Below are positions 23,985 through 33,600 of a stretch of DNA of 64,000 bases, in pieces; positions within the stretch are counted from its first letter, which is position 1; each line of letters opens with the position of its first letter. The notes beneath the pieces were generated by a model, which saw only the letters and a program-made list of their open reading frames with translations, ran no database searches and had not been told where the DNA came from. The translations under genes were made by a program, and so were the position numbers. Origin of the DNA: Clostridia bacterium (GTDB lineage Bacteria; Bacillota; Clostridia; Oscillospirales; CAG-272); contig JAFUIQ010000002.1 in NCBI GenBank assembly GCA_017468385.1, forward strand, positions 16,757 to 80,756, in the 5' to 3' direction.

Positions 23985-24851
23985 TTATTCCTCCTTGCCG
24001 AAATAGTTCTTGATATATTCGCCGAAGCTCTTGTCGCCGGTGATGGTGTCGCCCACCAGATCGTGGCTCAGTGTCCACTTGGAGAACAGGATAATATCGT
24101 GCTTGCCTGCCTTCTTGATCTTGGGCAGATTAGCCAGAATACCGAACAGCCAGATGGGTGCCCACTTGATCTTCAGGGGTTTCTTTGCGGCCTCAAAGCA
24201 CATAGCGGCCATTTCTTCGTATGTATAGGTTTCCTTACCGCCCACGTTGTAGGTAACGTTGGTATCGTTCATATGCGCCACGATGAATGCGGCGAAATCG
24301 GGACAATCGACCACGTTGGCTTTAACATGGCCATAGCCCTTCAGCAGCTGCATCTCGCCCTTATCCACGTACGGCTTGAACACCTTGGCAATATCGTAGA
24401 AATAGCCGGTGGGACGGTAGATCACGTAGTCCATGTCCTGCTTTTTGATCTCTTCCTCCACCAGATATTTTGCGTGGAGCATGGGCACCTTCTCCGCACC
24501 CGGCTCGTCACAGGAAATCACGGACACATAATTGAATTTCTTCACGCCGGCACGCTTGCACTCCTCGTACAGATTCATATTGCCCTTGTGGTCGATATCG
24601 TACGCGGTAAAGCGGGTGGATGCGCCGGTCAGGCCCATGGTGGTGATGACCACCTCGGCGCCGTCGCACAGACCGGAGAGCGTTTCCGGCTTGGTGGCAT
24701 CGATGGCCACAAAGGTATACTTTCCCTCGCATCCCTCCACGGGAGTTTCCTTCAGATCGGCGGCAACCACTTCGTGGCCGTCCCGGCAAAGGCATTTCAG
24801 AATTTCCGCGCCCAGATTGCCAAAGGCGCCTGCCAATACAACTTTCATCAT
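23985..24851 (-). CDS. NmrA-type NAD(P)-binding oxidoreductase (atypical SDR)
   Basis: 288 residues. A Rossmann fold begins at KVVLAGAFGNLGAEILKCL (GxxGxxG) with an acidic-basic switch AADLKET, then VVITTMG, FNYVSVIS, the conserved DYVIYRPTGYFYDIAK region and VVDCPDFAAFIVAHM. It is an atypical short-chain reductase; such proteins act as reductases or NADPH sensors. AAGGAG lies just ahead of two adjacent ATG codons; either could be the start. It is in tight series with the flavin reductase-like gene before it (8-base gap) and the DUF1295 gene after it (3-base gap). Substrate unknown. Confidence 0.85.
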   Translation of the reverse strand: MMKVVLAGAFGNLGAEILKCLCRDGHEVVAADLKETPVEGCEGKYTFVAIDATKPETLSGLCDGAEVVITTMGLTGASTRFTAYDIDHKGNMNLYEECKRAGVKKFNYVSVISCDEPGAEKVPMLHAKYLVEEEIKKQDMDYVIYRPTGYFYDIAKVFKPYVDKGEMQLLKGYGHVKANVVDCPDFAAFIVAHMNDTNVTYNVGGKETYTYEEMAAMCFEAAKKPLKIKWAPIWLFGILANLPKIKKAGKHDIILFSKWTLSHDLVGDTITGDKSFGEYIKNYFGKEE

Positions 24852-24859
24852 GAATCTCC

Positions 24860-25786
24860 TTATTTCTTATTCTTTTCCTTGGCTCGTTTGTCGTTGATGA
24901 TCTGCATATGCTCGGCGGTAATCAACTCTACGCCGTTCTCCTTGGCCCAATCCACGCATCCCTTGAGTACCAGGGACAAAAATACGCGCGGCACGCCGAG
25001 GATAGTCATCAGCGCCTCGTCGGTAAACTTGATTTTATCATCGGCACGATCCGCCGCGTAACGGACGGATTCCAGGGATGCCTGACGCATCTGAAGCAAC
25101 TCCGCACGCATTCTCGTCTTGCGGTGGAACCAGAAATTCTTGGAATCGCGGTAGCCGTAATCCACGGGCATGGCCGGGAAATCCTTCGCCTTCACGCCGT
25201 TGATGATGGCATCGCTGTACTTTTTCTTCATGAGGATCTTATCCACCCGGAGAATGAAGTGAGCACCAAACTTGCTGGTGATGCCGTTGAAATCGTGATA
25301 GGGACCCTCGTATCCGTTCAGCTCGCCGGGCTGATCCGCACCGGCGCCGTCCAGTTCCCGCATCCAGGTGCACTCGATCACTTCGATGGCATCGGTCATG
25401 ACCTGGGGTCTGGCCTCACCGGTTTCTTCCTCGATCATGCTCTTTTCCAGTTTGAAATTGCACTTGGGCATTTTCTCCGAGGGCTTGTCGCCGGGCCAGG
25501 AAAGCTTCACCGCTTCCTTGAAGGTGGACGGCTTGTCATCGATGAAGTTAAGGGCACACTTGCCGGTGCGGAGGATGTTCTGTGCCGTATTGGAGGAATT
25601 GCGGCAGCACAGCAGCATGGCGTAGTAATCCTTACCGGCCACGTAATAGGGCTGCACCAGAGAATAGGGACCCAGATTGGTAGTACCGTCCTCGCACAGC
25701 GTGCTGATTACGACGGTGGGCATCGGGAAAAAGAGGGATGTCTGATAGAAGTTATCCACGATGCGAAGATTTTCAAAACTGCTCAT
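24860..25786 (-). CDS. Flavin reductase-like protein with a C-terminal PCP_red-like domain
   Basis: 308 residues. Residues about 12-200 look like the FMN-binding split barrel of flavin reductases/flavoredoxins (FPMPTVVISTLCEDGTTNLG, then LCCRNSSNTAQNILRTGKCA and CALNFIDDKP). The last 55 residues read FTDEALMTILGVPRVF, then GCVDWAKENGVELITAEHM. This matches the pattern of the PCP_red domain found at the C-terminus of the light-independent protochlorophyllide reductase B subunit (a tryptophan/acid start, xxLxxVPxF, a helix, and A.ENG...IT.E). The combination is unusual. It is the first structural gene after tetR, 21 bases downstream. A flavin-dependent reduction step is likely; the tetrapyrrole link is a hypothesis. 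Confidence 0.78.
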   Translation of the reverse strand: MSSFENLRIVDNFYQTSLFFPMPTVVISTLCEDGTTNLGPYSLVQPYYVAGKDYYAMLLCCRNSSNTAQNILRTGKCALNFIDDKPSTFKEAVKLSWPGDKPSEKMPKCNFKLEKSMIEEETGEARPQVMTDAIEVIECTWMRELDGAGADQPGELNGYEGPYHDFNGITSKFGAHFILRVDKILMKKKYSDAIINGVKAKDFPAMPVDYGYRDSKNFWFHRKTRMRAELLQMRQASLESVRYAADRADDKIKFTDEALMTILGVPRVFLSLVLKGCVDWAKENGVELITAEHMQIINDKRAKEKNKK

Positions 25787-25807
25787 GATATGACTCCTTT
25801 TGTATAG

Positions 25808-26323
25808 TTACACAATGATTTTCTTGAGAATGGGGGCAAGGCGGGCATAGTCTTCCCCTTCCATGGTCCAGGAAAGAAGAGACTCCGCCGCAAATTCTGC
25901 CAGAAACGCGGTGTCATCCGCCGCCGGCAGATGGGGCTGAATGACATCGGCCAGTTGGGCGCGCAGCTGCTTATGACGCTGTGTGAACACACCGGCAAAC
26001 ACCTTCACCGCTTCAGTATCCTGAAACAGCGCGGTGTGCCGCCGGGCAAAATCGCGAAGTGCCTCGTGAATATGCTGAAGAAATGTCTCCGGATCGCCTA
26101 CAGGCAGGGCGGCAATGTGAGCCAGGCACGCCTGCCAATCCTCCAGCATGAAGGTAGCGATCAGCATATCCTTGGATGGAAAATAGTTGTATACCGTTCC
26201 CACGCCCACGCCGCACGCACCGGCCACGGAGCGGATCGTGGTATTGGCGTAGCCTTGTTCGGCCACCTGTTGGCGGGCTGCTTCCATCAGCTGCTGACGC
26301 ACGTTCGGCAATAATTTCGGCAT
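25808..26323 (-). CDS. TetR family repressor
   Basis: 171 residues. The N-terminal helix-turn-helix (residues about 8-55) has the family pattern QQVAEQGYANTTIRSVAGAC, GVGVGTVYNYFPSKDMLIA; the remainder is a variable ligand-binding helical domain with an acidic centre. AGGAGGTGAG precedes the ATG. The gene's own promoter region contains a 14-bp palindrome at the predicted transcription start, so it very likely represses itself and the five genes that follow in the same direction. The inducer is unknown. Confidence 0.93.
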   Translation of the reverse strand: MPKLLPNVRQQLMEAARQQVAEQGYANTTIRSVAGACGVGVGTVYNYFPSKDMLIATFMLEDWQACLAHIAALPVGDPETFLQHIHEALRDFARRHTALFQDTEAVKVFAGVFTQRHKQLRAQLADVIQPHLPAADDTAFLAEFAAESLLSWTMEGEDYARLAPILKKIIV

Positions 26324-26338
26324 AACTCACCTCCTATT

Positions 26339-26352
26339 ATGAACGCGTTCAT
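26339..26352. promoter_or_regulatory. Probable TetR operator
   Basis: ATGAACGCGTTCAT is a perfect 14-bp palindrome lying between the -10 box (26362-26367) and the ribosome binding site of tetR, so it spans the early transcribed region. Size and position fit a TetR-family operator. Confidence 0.75.
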
Positions 26353-26361
26353 TATAATTCC

Positions 26362-26390
26362 ATTGTACTATTCGATACGCCAAGTGTCAA
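26362..26390 (-). promoter_or_regulatory. Sigma-A promoter of the tetR operon
   Basis: Minus strand TTGACA (26385-26390, consensus) and TACAAT (26362-26367), 17-base spacer. A further TATAAT nearer the gene lacks a partner at the right distance. Confidence 0.8.
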
Positions 26391-26415
26391 TAGACATTCA
26401 AAAATTTCTCCCGAA

Positions 26416-27276
26416 TTACTGTATTTCCACAATCACCAATTCCGGCCGATTGAAGATGCGTGGCACCCATGTGCTTTCTCTGGCCAAGCCCCTGCTGACG
26501 ATCATAGTGGTTCCGTCCTGCTCATACAAACCGCCGGCGTATTTCGGGAACAATCCCTGGTTGGGCGCGATTAATCCGTTCAGAAGATAGGGGATCCGCC
26601 ACTGGCCGCCGTGTGCGTGCCCGCACAGCACCAGATCGAAATCGAAGGCGGCATAGGCATCAAAACGCTCCGGGCGATGAGACAGAAGGATGGTGAAATT
26701 GCCGCTTTCCGCTGCTTCATTGGCGGCGGTCAGTTGGTCATCGAAAGAAGGAGAGCCACTGTCTATACAACGGATTTCCGGATCGTCCACTCCGCTGATG
26801 CGGAGAATCTGCCCGTTCACAGTAACGGTATCGTATGTGCCGGACAAAACGAGGACCCCATACTTCTGCAGAATCGCCATCTTGGCAGCGAATCCATCCG
26901 CGCCGCTCCAGCACTCGTGATTTCCCGTGACGTAATAGCACGGATACTTCCCCGCTATCCCCGCAAGAAATGTCTCCGTATTGGCATCAGGAATTTCGTC
27001 ATCGAAGATATCTCCGCCCAGCAGAAGCAGATCGGGAGACTGCTCATCGATCGCCTCAATCAACTGGAACTGATTATCACCATAATAGCAGGAGTGCAGA
27101 TCCGTCACGAGGGCAATCCGCACCGGCGCGGTGATTTCCGGTGCATCCAGCGTGTATGTACGAATCAGCAGACGGCTGTCCGTGGCGATCGGCAAAAGCA
27201 AAAGGCACACAATGGCGCAGACAAGCAGTATCATTTTCGTTTTGGACCAGCGTTTTTGGCGAAAGGAAAGTTGCAT
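26416..27276 (-). CDS. Membrane-anchored metallophosphoesterase (YkuE/YaeI-like)
   Basis: 286 residues. An N-terminal membrane segment (MILLVCAIVCLLLLPIA, residues 15-31) is followed by a calcineurin-like phosphoesterase domain with all metal motifs in order: ALVTDLHSC (DxH), LLLGGDIFDD (GD), VTGNHECW (GNHE), LLSHRPERFD and CGHAHGGQW (GHxH). The arrangement matches the YkuE/LpxH-like group, which hydrolyse phosphodiesters or lipid-linked pyrophosphates at the membrane. It has its own promoter and no operon partner. The substrate is unknown. Confidence 0.9.
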   Translation of the reverse strand: MQLSFRQKRWSKTKMILLVCAIVCLLLLPIATDSRLLIRTYTLDAPEITAPVRIALVTDLHSCYYGDNQFQLIEAIDEQSPDLLLLGGDIFDDEIPDANTETFLAGIAGKYPCYYVTGNHECWSGADGFAAKMAILQKYGVLVLSGTYDTVTVNGQILRISGVDDPEIRCIDSGSPSFDDQLTAANEAAESGNFTILLSHRPERFDAYAAFDFDLVLCGHAHGGQWRIPYLLNGLIAPNQGLFPKYAGGLYEQDGTTMIVSRGLARESTWVPRIFNRPELVIVEIQ

Positions 27277-27308
27277 CTCTGTTTCTCCCTACGGTTCGAT
27301 TTGTAATC

Positions 27309-27336
27309 AGTATATCATATTTTCCCGCACTTGCAA
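27309..27336 (-). promoter_or_regulatory. Sigma-A promoter of the phosphoesterase gene
   Basis: Minus strand TTGCAA (27331-27336) and TATACT (27309-27314), 16-base spacer. Confidence 0.65.
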
Positions 27337-27360
27337 AGAAGCACGGGAAATTTGACGACG

Positions 27361-27396
27361 AAAAAACGGTCACAGCCATAGGCTGTGACCGTTTTG
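27361..27396. terminator. Bidirectional terminator after the first SLH gene
   Basis: Fifteen-pair stem AAACGGTCACAGCC/GGCTGTGACCGTTT (extended by an A-T pair) with an ATA loop, with A/T runs on both sides. It sits 3 bases beyond the SLH gene's stop codon. Confidence 0.92.
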
Positions 27397-27398
27397 GT

Positions 27399-28730
27399 TT
27401 ATGTAATTTTGTTACTGTAAGCATACAGAATCTCAGCGAGGAGCGAACGTTTGGCCGGGGATTGGGGTGTCAGCCATCCCTTCTCTCCGGTATAGATCCC
27501 GTTTTTCACGGCCCATTTCATGGGGGACACGGCCCAGGCGGACACGGACTCACAATCGTGATATCCTTCTTCCCAGGCGGACACGGTGATATACCGTCCT
27601 GTATGCTCGGCGTACCGCGCCATGATCACCACCGCCTGTTCAATCGTGAGAGTATCCTCCACGCCGAACAGCCCGTTTCCGTACCCCTGCACGATTCCCT
27701 CCTCCGATGCCCAGCGGACATAGGGGGAGTACCATGTGTTTTCCACCACATCATCAAAGGTTTTCCCGGGATATTGCGAGGGATCCACACCGGCCAGCCG
27801 CCCCAGAACGGTAACAAACATAGCCCGCGTCATGGATGTATTCGGCGCAAAGGTGGTGGAGGACGTTCCCTGGAACAATCCCTTTTCATACACATACACA
27901 ACGGCCTCCTGATAAGCCGCGTTCGCGGGAATATCCGTAAACGGATGCTTTGCGGCAGGCTCCGTTGTCGAGGGAACATCGGTCACAGGCGGAGGCGTCG
28001 GAACCTCTTCCGACGTGGGCGCATCCCACGCAACCGTGGGAGAGGCAAGCGTATCCGCGGCGGATGTATTCCCATAAAAATATCCGGATTTGCCGTCATT
28101 CATCGCGGCGATAAAGGACTGTCGGAGATGATCCCGTTCAGTTTCGGTAACAAACCACACGGCATTCTCTGTCAATGATGCCCCGGGGAGAACGGCGAAT
28201 CGGAACGACACCACCGTGGTATAGTCCGCATAGGTAACCGAGTGGCTCTGCATGGGCTGCGGACACAAAAACAAAGTTTTTTCGTCTTCACTCACAGCGG
28301 CCAGCGTGCCATTGATGGTGCTGTAGGTCCAGCTATCCACCGTCTTTCTGCCGGAAGTTACCGTTTCTTTCAGGGCACACAGTCCGGCACGGCTCAATCT
28401 CGTCGGCAATTTTCCGGGAACCAACTGGCCGTCGGCGATCTCATCGCGGACCGAGTATCCATCCGCCGCGAAATCCACCAGCAACAGGTGGCTCATATCC
28501 ACGGCGAACCATGCGCCCTGTATTCCTTTGATGCCGCTTCCCTTCAACTGATATTCCACGAGAAGGGTTTCGTATTCCTCACCACTGCCGTCTTCTTCGG
28601 TATGCCAGGTTTCACCCGAAACCACATGAATGCGGGTAGCAAAATCGGTTTTTTCCGCGCCAAATGCAGACAGCGGCATAGCGCCTGTCAAAAGCAGCAA
28701 CACAAGAACGGCTGTCAGGAAACGCTTCAT
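27399..28730 (-). CDS. SLH-domain surface protein with N-terminal cohesin-like module
   Basis: 443 residues. Signal peptide 1-24 (FLTAVLVLLLLTGAMPLSAFG). Residues about 28-230 form a beta-rich module also present in the large SLH protein of this cluster: WHTEEDGSGEEYETLLVEYQ, IQGAWFAVDMSH, LFLCPQPMQSHSVTY, TTVVSFRFAVLPGASL and RDHLRQSFIA. Its length and strand pattern recall cohesins, but this is unproven. A Pro/Thr linker (residues 235-260) leads to three SLH repeats (FTDIPANAAYQEAVVYVYEK; FDDVVENTWYSPYVRWASEE; YHDCESVSAWAVSPMKWAVK) that bind cell-wall polymers non-covalently. GGAGGAT precedes the ATG. The transglutaminase-dockerin gene lies 45 bases upstream on the same strand. Confidence 0.85.
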   Translation of the reverse strand: MKRFLTAVLVLLLLTGAMPLSAFGAEKTDFATRIHVVSGETWHTEEDGSGEEYETLLVEYQLKGSGIKGIQGAWFAVDMSHLLLVDFAADGYSVRDEIADGQLVPGKLPTRLSRAGLCALKETVTSGRKTVDSWTYSTINGTLAAVSEDEKTLFLCPQPMQSHSVTYADYTTVVSFRFAVLPGASLTENAVWFVTETERDHLRQSFIAAMNDGKSGYFYGNTSAADTLASPTVAWDAPTSEEVPTPPPVTDVPSTTEPAAKHPFTDIPANAAYQEAVVYVYEKGLFQGTSSTTFAPNTSMTRAMFVTVLGRLAGVDPSQYPGKTFDDVVENTWYSPYVRWASEEGIVQGYGNGLFGVEDTLTIEQAVVIMARYAEHTGRYITVSAWEEGYHDCESVSAWAVSPMKWAVKNGIYTGEKGWLTPQSPAKRSLLAEILYAYSNKIT

Positions 28731-28775
28731 AATAATCCTCCGGACAAATTCTACTGGCGGATAGTTCGAGTTCTT

Positions 28776-30533
28776 TTAATAATTCACTTCTGTCTTGGTT
28801 TGACCGTAATTTTCCGCGGAAGTCAATATGATCAGATCGGCCAGATCAAAGAAGCCGTCGCCGTTGAGATCCGCTGACTTATTGACCGCCTCATCGTACG
28901 GCAGAGAGTATGTATTGGAGGAGGTGAGCAGAGTCACATCCTTCAGATCCACATAGCCGTCACCGTCGATGTCGCCGGTAACCGGTGTAATATTAGCAAT
29001 GGTTTCATTGACATGGGTGGTCAGATCGATATCCTGATTCACAAAGATGCCGTAAACGATGAACTCCAAGCCGCCTTCCTTGGCGATACGCAGATCGTAC
29101 ACGCCCGCAAGCACATCCGAAATGGCAAACGGAATCGTTTTCGAGCCGTTGGTGCCGGAAACGACCGTCGAATACATGACACTGCCGTTCAGAAGCAGTT
29201 CCACGGTAAATGCATCGTGAGGATTCGGCGTAGTAATCTGACCGCGAACCGTATAAGACTCAAACAGGTGGATCACCCAGGTGTTTTCACGCTTGGTATT
29301 GGCATCAAAGGAAGGGGTATCGTTGACAACAATCTCAAAGACGCCATCGCGGTATTGGAAGCCGTAGATGGAATAAAATTCCTCTTCAGCCGACTCCCAT
29401 GTATAAACTTTTTTGCCCTCGCCTGCGGAAATATCGTACCGATAAATCTCCTCAGACAGAGAGTAATACAAGTCCGTACCGTCCGTGGCCAGGCAAGAGA
29501 AATTACCTACCCAGTAGGAGTTTTCACCGGCCATCCATTTATCGGACACACTGCAAAGAACCGTTCCGTCGTAGGTATTGAGTGTGCCGGCTTTGGAATC
29601 AATGTAATAGATCTCTCCGTCAAAAATCAAGAAAGCGGCACGGGAGTTGCGCCAAAAATAGTCATCATATTTGGTGGCATTGGGAGATGTATCATAGTCC
29701 TGCGCTTCATGAGACGCAAGGAACACATCCGATGAGCAGAGGAAATTAGTATGGCGAACGTAGCCGGGCACATCCCACACCGGGTCATCCCAGGTTACAT
29801 CCACATGATAGTAGTCGCCGTCAATCTCCACGATATTCCAGACGTGGTTCAGCGCATCCGATGCACACAGGTAAGAATCGATTCCCACCTGCTCCAGCAG
29901 ATACTGGTATGCTTCCGCATATCCCTGGCACACGGATCGGCCATTGACAAGGCAGCCATACGCCGTATAGGATATATCGGGCAAGGTATTTGCCAGGTAA
30001 TTCTCGTAGTCGTATTCGCACCGCAGAGCAAGGCGGTCGTGGATCAGCAATGCACTTTCCTCATCCGTCAAGGATGTATTCCCGCGGATATCGCCGATTA
30101 CCTCATCGACAGCTTTATCCCACGCTGCTTTTTTCTCCGCATACTCCTCGGGTGTCATGGTGTACGTGACATAAAGGGTCATGATTCTATCCCCATTATA
30201 ATACGAGTACCGGAAGGCACCGCTCACGTGAAAACAGTCAATCAACTCGTAGTTGAGAATATCGGATATAATGTCCACATTCTCACTGGATGCAGAAATG
30301 TTAAAGGAATACAAGTTGATCTCCGTGGAAAACTTGCATAATTCCTCACGCAGATACTCCTTGAATCCTTCCACATCCCATGTAGGCTCCGCCGCAAAGG
30401 TAGTCGGCGCGGAGTATAATTTTTCCGCAGCTACAACGCCGCTGCACAATACTTTTTCCTCGGGTTCGGCAGCCCAGATCGGCGTCAAGCCAACGACGCA
30501 CACTGCCATGATCAGGCATAAAATTCTCTTCAT
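28776..30533 (-). CDS. Secreted transglutaminase-like protein with C-terminal dockerin
   Basis: 585 residues. Signal peptide 1-22 (ILCLIMAVCVVGLTPIWAAE). Residues about 150-260 are a transglutaminase/cysteine-protease-like core with catalytic Cys202 (RSVCQGYAEAY), His230 (LNHVWNIVEIDGDYYHVDV) and a following Asp (TWDDP). Residues about 300-425 are repetitive Tyr-rich strands resembling a propeller (DGEIYYIDSKAGTL, DGTDLYYSLSEEIYRYD). An Ig-like module (TVRGQITTPNPHDAFTVELL) and a type I dockerin (DIDGDGYVDLKDVTLLTSS; DLNGDGFFDLADLIILTSA) end the protein. It may hydrolyse or crosslink proteins while docked at the surface. It lies between two SLH genes. Confidence 0.87.
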   Translation of the reverse strand: MKRILCLIMAVCVVGLTPIWAAEPEEKVLCSGVVAAEKLYSAPTTFAAEPTWDVEGFKEYLREELCKFSTEINLYSFNISASSENVDIISDILNYELIDCFHVSGAFRYSYYNGDRIMTLYVTYTMTPEEYAEKKAAWDKAVDEVIGDIRGNTSLTDEESALLIHDRLALRCEYDYENYLANTLPDISYTAYGCLVNGRSVCQGYAEAYQYLLEQVGIDSYLCASDALNHVWNIVEIDGDYYHVDVTWDDPVWDVPGYVRHTNFLCSSDVFLASHEAQDYDTSPNATKYDDYFWRNSRAAFLIFDGEIYYIDSKAGTLNTYDGTVLCSVSDKWMAGENSYWVGNFSCLATDGTDLYYSLSEEIYRYDISAGEGKKVYTWESAEEEFYSIYGFQYRDGVFEIVVNDTPSFDANTKRENTWVIHLFESYTVRGQITTPNPHDAFTVELLLNGSVMYSTVVSGTNGSKTIPFAISDVLAGVYDLRIAKEGGLEFIVYGIFVNQDIDLTTHVNETIANITPVTGDIDGDGYVDLKDVTLLTSSNTYSLPYDEAVNKSADLNGDGFFDLADLIILTSAENYGQTKTEVNY

Positions 30534-30596
30534 GATTGCACCTCATCCATATTTATCAAATTCAGAATACACGCTCGGAATGCAACTCAGTAGACC

Positions 30597-30628
30597 GGAA
30601 GCGGTCACTCATCTGAATGACCGCTTCC
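30597..30628 (-). terminator. Hairpin downstream of the large SLH gene
   Basis: Eleven-pair stem GGAAGCGGTCA/TGACCGCTTCC with a ten-base loop, 27 bases after the stop codon. There is no clear U run on the minus strand, so it may attenuate rather than fully terminate. Confidence 0.55.
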
Positions 30629-30654
30629 AACTTTACTGATTATTCACGCGGGAA

Positions 30655-33600
30655 TTATTTGCCGAATTTTACAACGTATGCATGCATCAGCTGTGCTGCC
30701 AAAGAGCGAGGTGCCAGTGCGGTGGGAACCAGTTTGCCGTTCACAGGTGCGTAAACGCCATTCTCCACAGCCCACATCATCGCCTCAACAGCCCAATCGG
30801 CAACATCGGCATTATCTGCATAGATACCGAGGTTGGCACCGGGCGCTGTGTAGTTGCCGGTGTATTCCGCATATCTGGCCATGATAACGGCAGACTGCTG
30901 AACGGTCACGGGATCATTGGTACCGAAGATACCGTCGCCGTATCCTTCCACAATTCCCTCGGCGGTTGCCCAGCGGATGGCCTCGGTGTACCAGGTCTCT
31001 GCTTCCACATCCTCATACTGCATCAGGTAGTTCACCACCGGCATGCCCTCCAGTCTCCACAGAACCGTGACAAACATAGCGCGGGTCATGGTCATGGCAG
31101 GAGCAAACTCGGTATCGGAAATACCCTGGAACAGTTTGTTCTCATATACAAACTGAACGGCATCACAGAAGGGATCTCCCTCAGAAACATCCTTGAAGGG
31201 ATTTTTCCATGCAGCTGCTTTGAACGTTACAGAGATGGTGTGCTTCTTCTTAACATCCGTGAAGGTGTATTCGCTAACCGGACCAACGTCCTTACCGTCA
31301 ACGATTACCTGATCAATTTCGTAACCGGGCTCGGCTGCGATGTAATAGGTCATATCTCTGCCATACTTGACTTTGGTAACACCTGCATCGGTGATGGCAC
31401 CGCCCTCACCGGCCGTTGCCGTGATGGGATACTTGCTGTTGCGGATGGCCAGCAGTACTACGAGAATCTGTTCCCAAGTATTGCCTTCCGTGTATACAGC
31501 ACTGAAATCGGAAACATCGCTGTCCAGGAAGTATACGCCGTCGCCATGGGCGATGACATCAAAGACATAGGACTTGCCCTCTTCCAGGATCTCGCTGAAG
31601 TCACACTGACTGTTCAGTGCGGCAACGGTTGTGATCAGGGTTTCAACACCGTCAACGACCTCATACAGGGATACGGTATAAGATACTGCATTTTCAACCG
31701 GAGTCCAGATGGCTACGCCGTCTGTGAACTGAAGGTTGGCAGGCTCGCGCAGTTTGATGGGATCTTCTTCTTCCACGGTAATGGTGATGGTCTTTTCTGC
31801 CGTCACACTTCCCTTTGCAAGAGCTACCGTGTACTGGTCGCCATCTACGGCAGTGATGGTAACGGTTACGCCCTTGGCGTCACCCTTCATGAGAGACTTC
31901 AGATAGTTCTCCACTGCGGTGCGGATCTCAGACGCGGTTGCACCAATCTTCACGATCACCTTGGAATCCACCAGTGCTTTTTTCGCTGCGGCAACAGCAT
32001 CCACATCCAGTACACCGTCGAACGCGGTAGCCTTGATGACTACGTTCTGGTTCTCCAGTTTGTATTCTTCCGTGCCGATCGTTGCGGTCACGGTGAAGGT
32101 GGCGGAGCCGTTGGTTCCTTCCTTGGTGGTAGCGGCACTGCCGGCTACTGCCGCGGTAAACGCGGTTACCTCTACGGTTACGGTTACGCGGTCGTTATTG
32201 ATGGCGGCTTTCGCCTGCTCCAGAAGCTTTGCCTGTACGGTGTCCTGGGTGTTGGCAACTGCCTGTGCGATTTCTGCCCAGGTGATTGCTTTCAGGGCGG
32301 CTTCCGCTTCAGCGATGACCTCGCTGTCCAGCTTTCCGTCGAACGCGGTAGCCTTGATAACTACGCTCTGGTTCTCGAGTTTGTATTCTTCCGTGCCGAT
32401 TGTTGCGGTCACGGTGAAGGTGGCGGAGCCGTTGGTTCCTTCCTTGGTGGTAGCGGCACTGCCGGCTACTGCCGCGGTGAACGCGGTTACCTCTACGGTT
32501 ACGGTTACGCGGTCGTTATTGATGGCGGCTCTCGCCTGCTCCAGAAGCTTTGCCTGTACGGTGTCCTGGGTGTTGGCAACTGCCTGTGCGATTTCTGCCC
32601 AGGTAATTGCTTTCAGGGCGGATTCGGCGGCGGCAATCGCCTGCTCGTCGGTGATACCCTCATAAGCAACAGCAAGAACGTCTGCTTTCAGTTCCGCCGT
32701 TGTGGTTGTCTTGCCATTCTTTTCGATGGTTACGGTATACTGATACTCACCGTTGGTGCCCATGGGAACAGCGGATGTTCCGGGGACAGAAGGTGTGTAC
32801 TTCACAGTGTTGACAGTGAGTTCAAATCCGGGAACAAGGCCGCGGAGCTGAGATACGATATACGCCTTGATATCGTCCTCACTCGGGCAGTCCTTCTGAT
32901 TGACACTGCCGATGCCCGTGGTTTCCAGAGTCTGCTTGGCAGCGGCAAGAGCTTCCAGATCCGGATCGGCGGTTACAGTGATTTTTACAGCGTCGCCGGT
33001 CACAGAGGCTGTCTTTGCGCCGGTTGCGTTTTCATTGGTATTCGTTACAACTACGTAGTAGTAGGTTTCGCCAATCACATCGGTGGCAGGGGTATATGCT
33101 GCGCCTGTGCCTACGGAGGTTCCGTTTTCAGTGCTGTTGGTATCGTTCTTGAACCACTCGTATGTAATGGTACCGCCGTCGGTAACCGTTGCGGATACCG
33201 TCAGAGGAGTGGCCGCCGTGCCGACAATATAAGAAGCACCGGCAGGGGCAACATCAATTACCGGCTTCACAGCATCCACAGGCTTAACCGTGGGCTTGCC
33301 GGTAACACCGGCTGTACCGGTGAACGCGCTGGGGATAGCAAGCGTATCCGCAGGAGTTACTCCCGTTTCTTTATCGGGAGCAAAGCCATAACCGAACATA
33401 TTGGTCTTATCCGCCATCAGAACGATGAAGGACTGATTCAGATGTTCTCTTTCCTCGGCATTGATAAAGCGAATGGCATCGGAGGACAACTCCACACCGG
33501 GACAAACGGCCAGACGGAAAGACACGATCGTGGTCAGCGCTTCGTAAGTCACTTCATAGGACTGGGAGGGCTGAGGGCACAGATACATGGTGTTGCTATC

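Noticed and set aside
23127-25061. 644-codon plus-strand His-rich open frame
   Set aside because: Antisense to the DUF1295 and SDR genes; histidine richness reflects the reverse complement of common codons.
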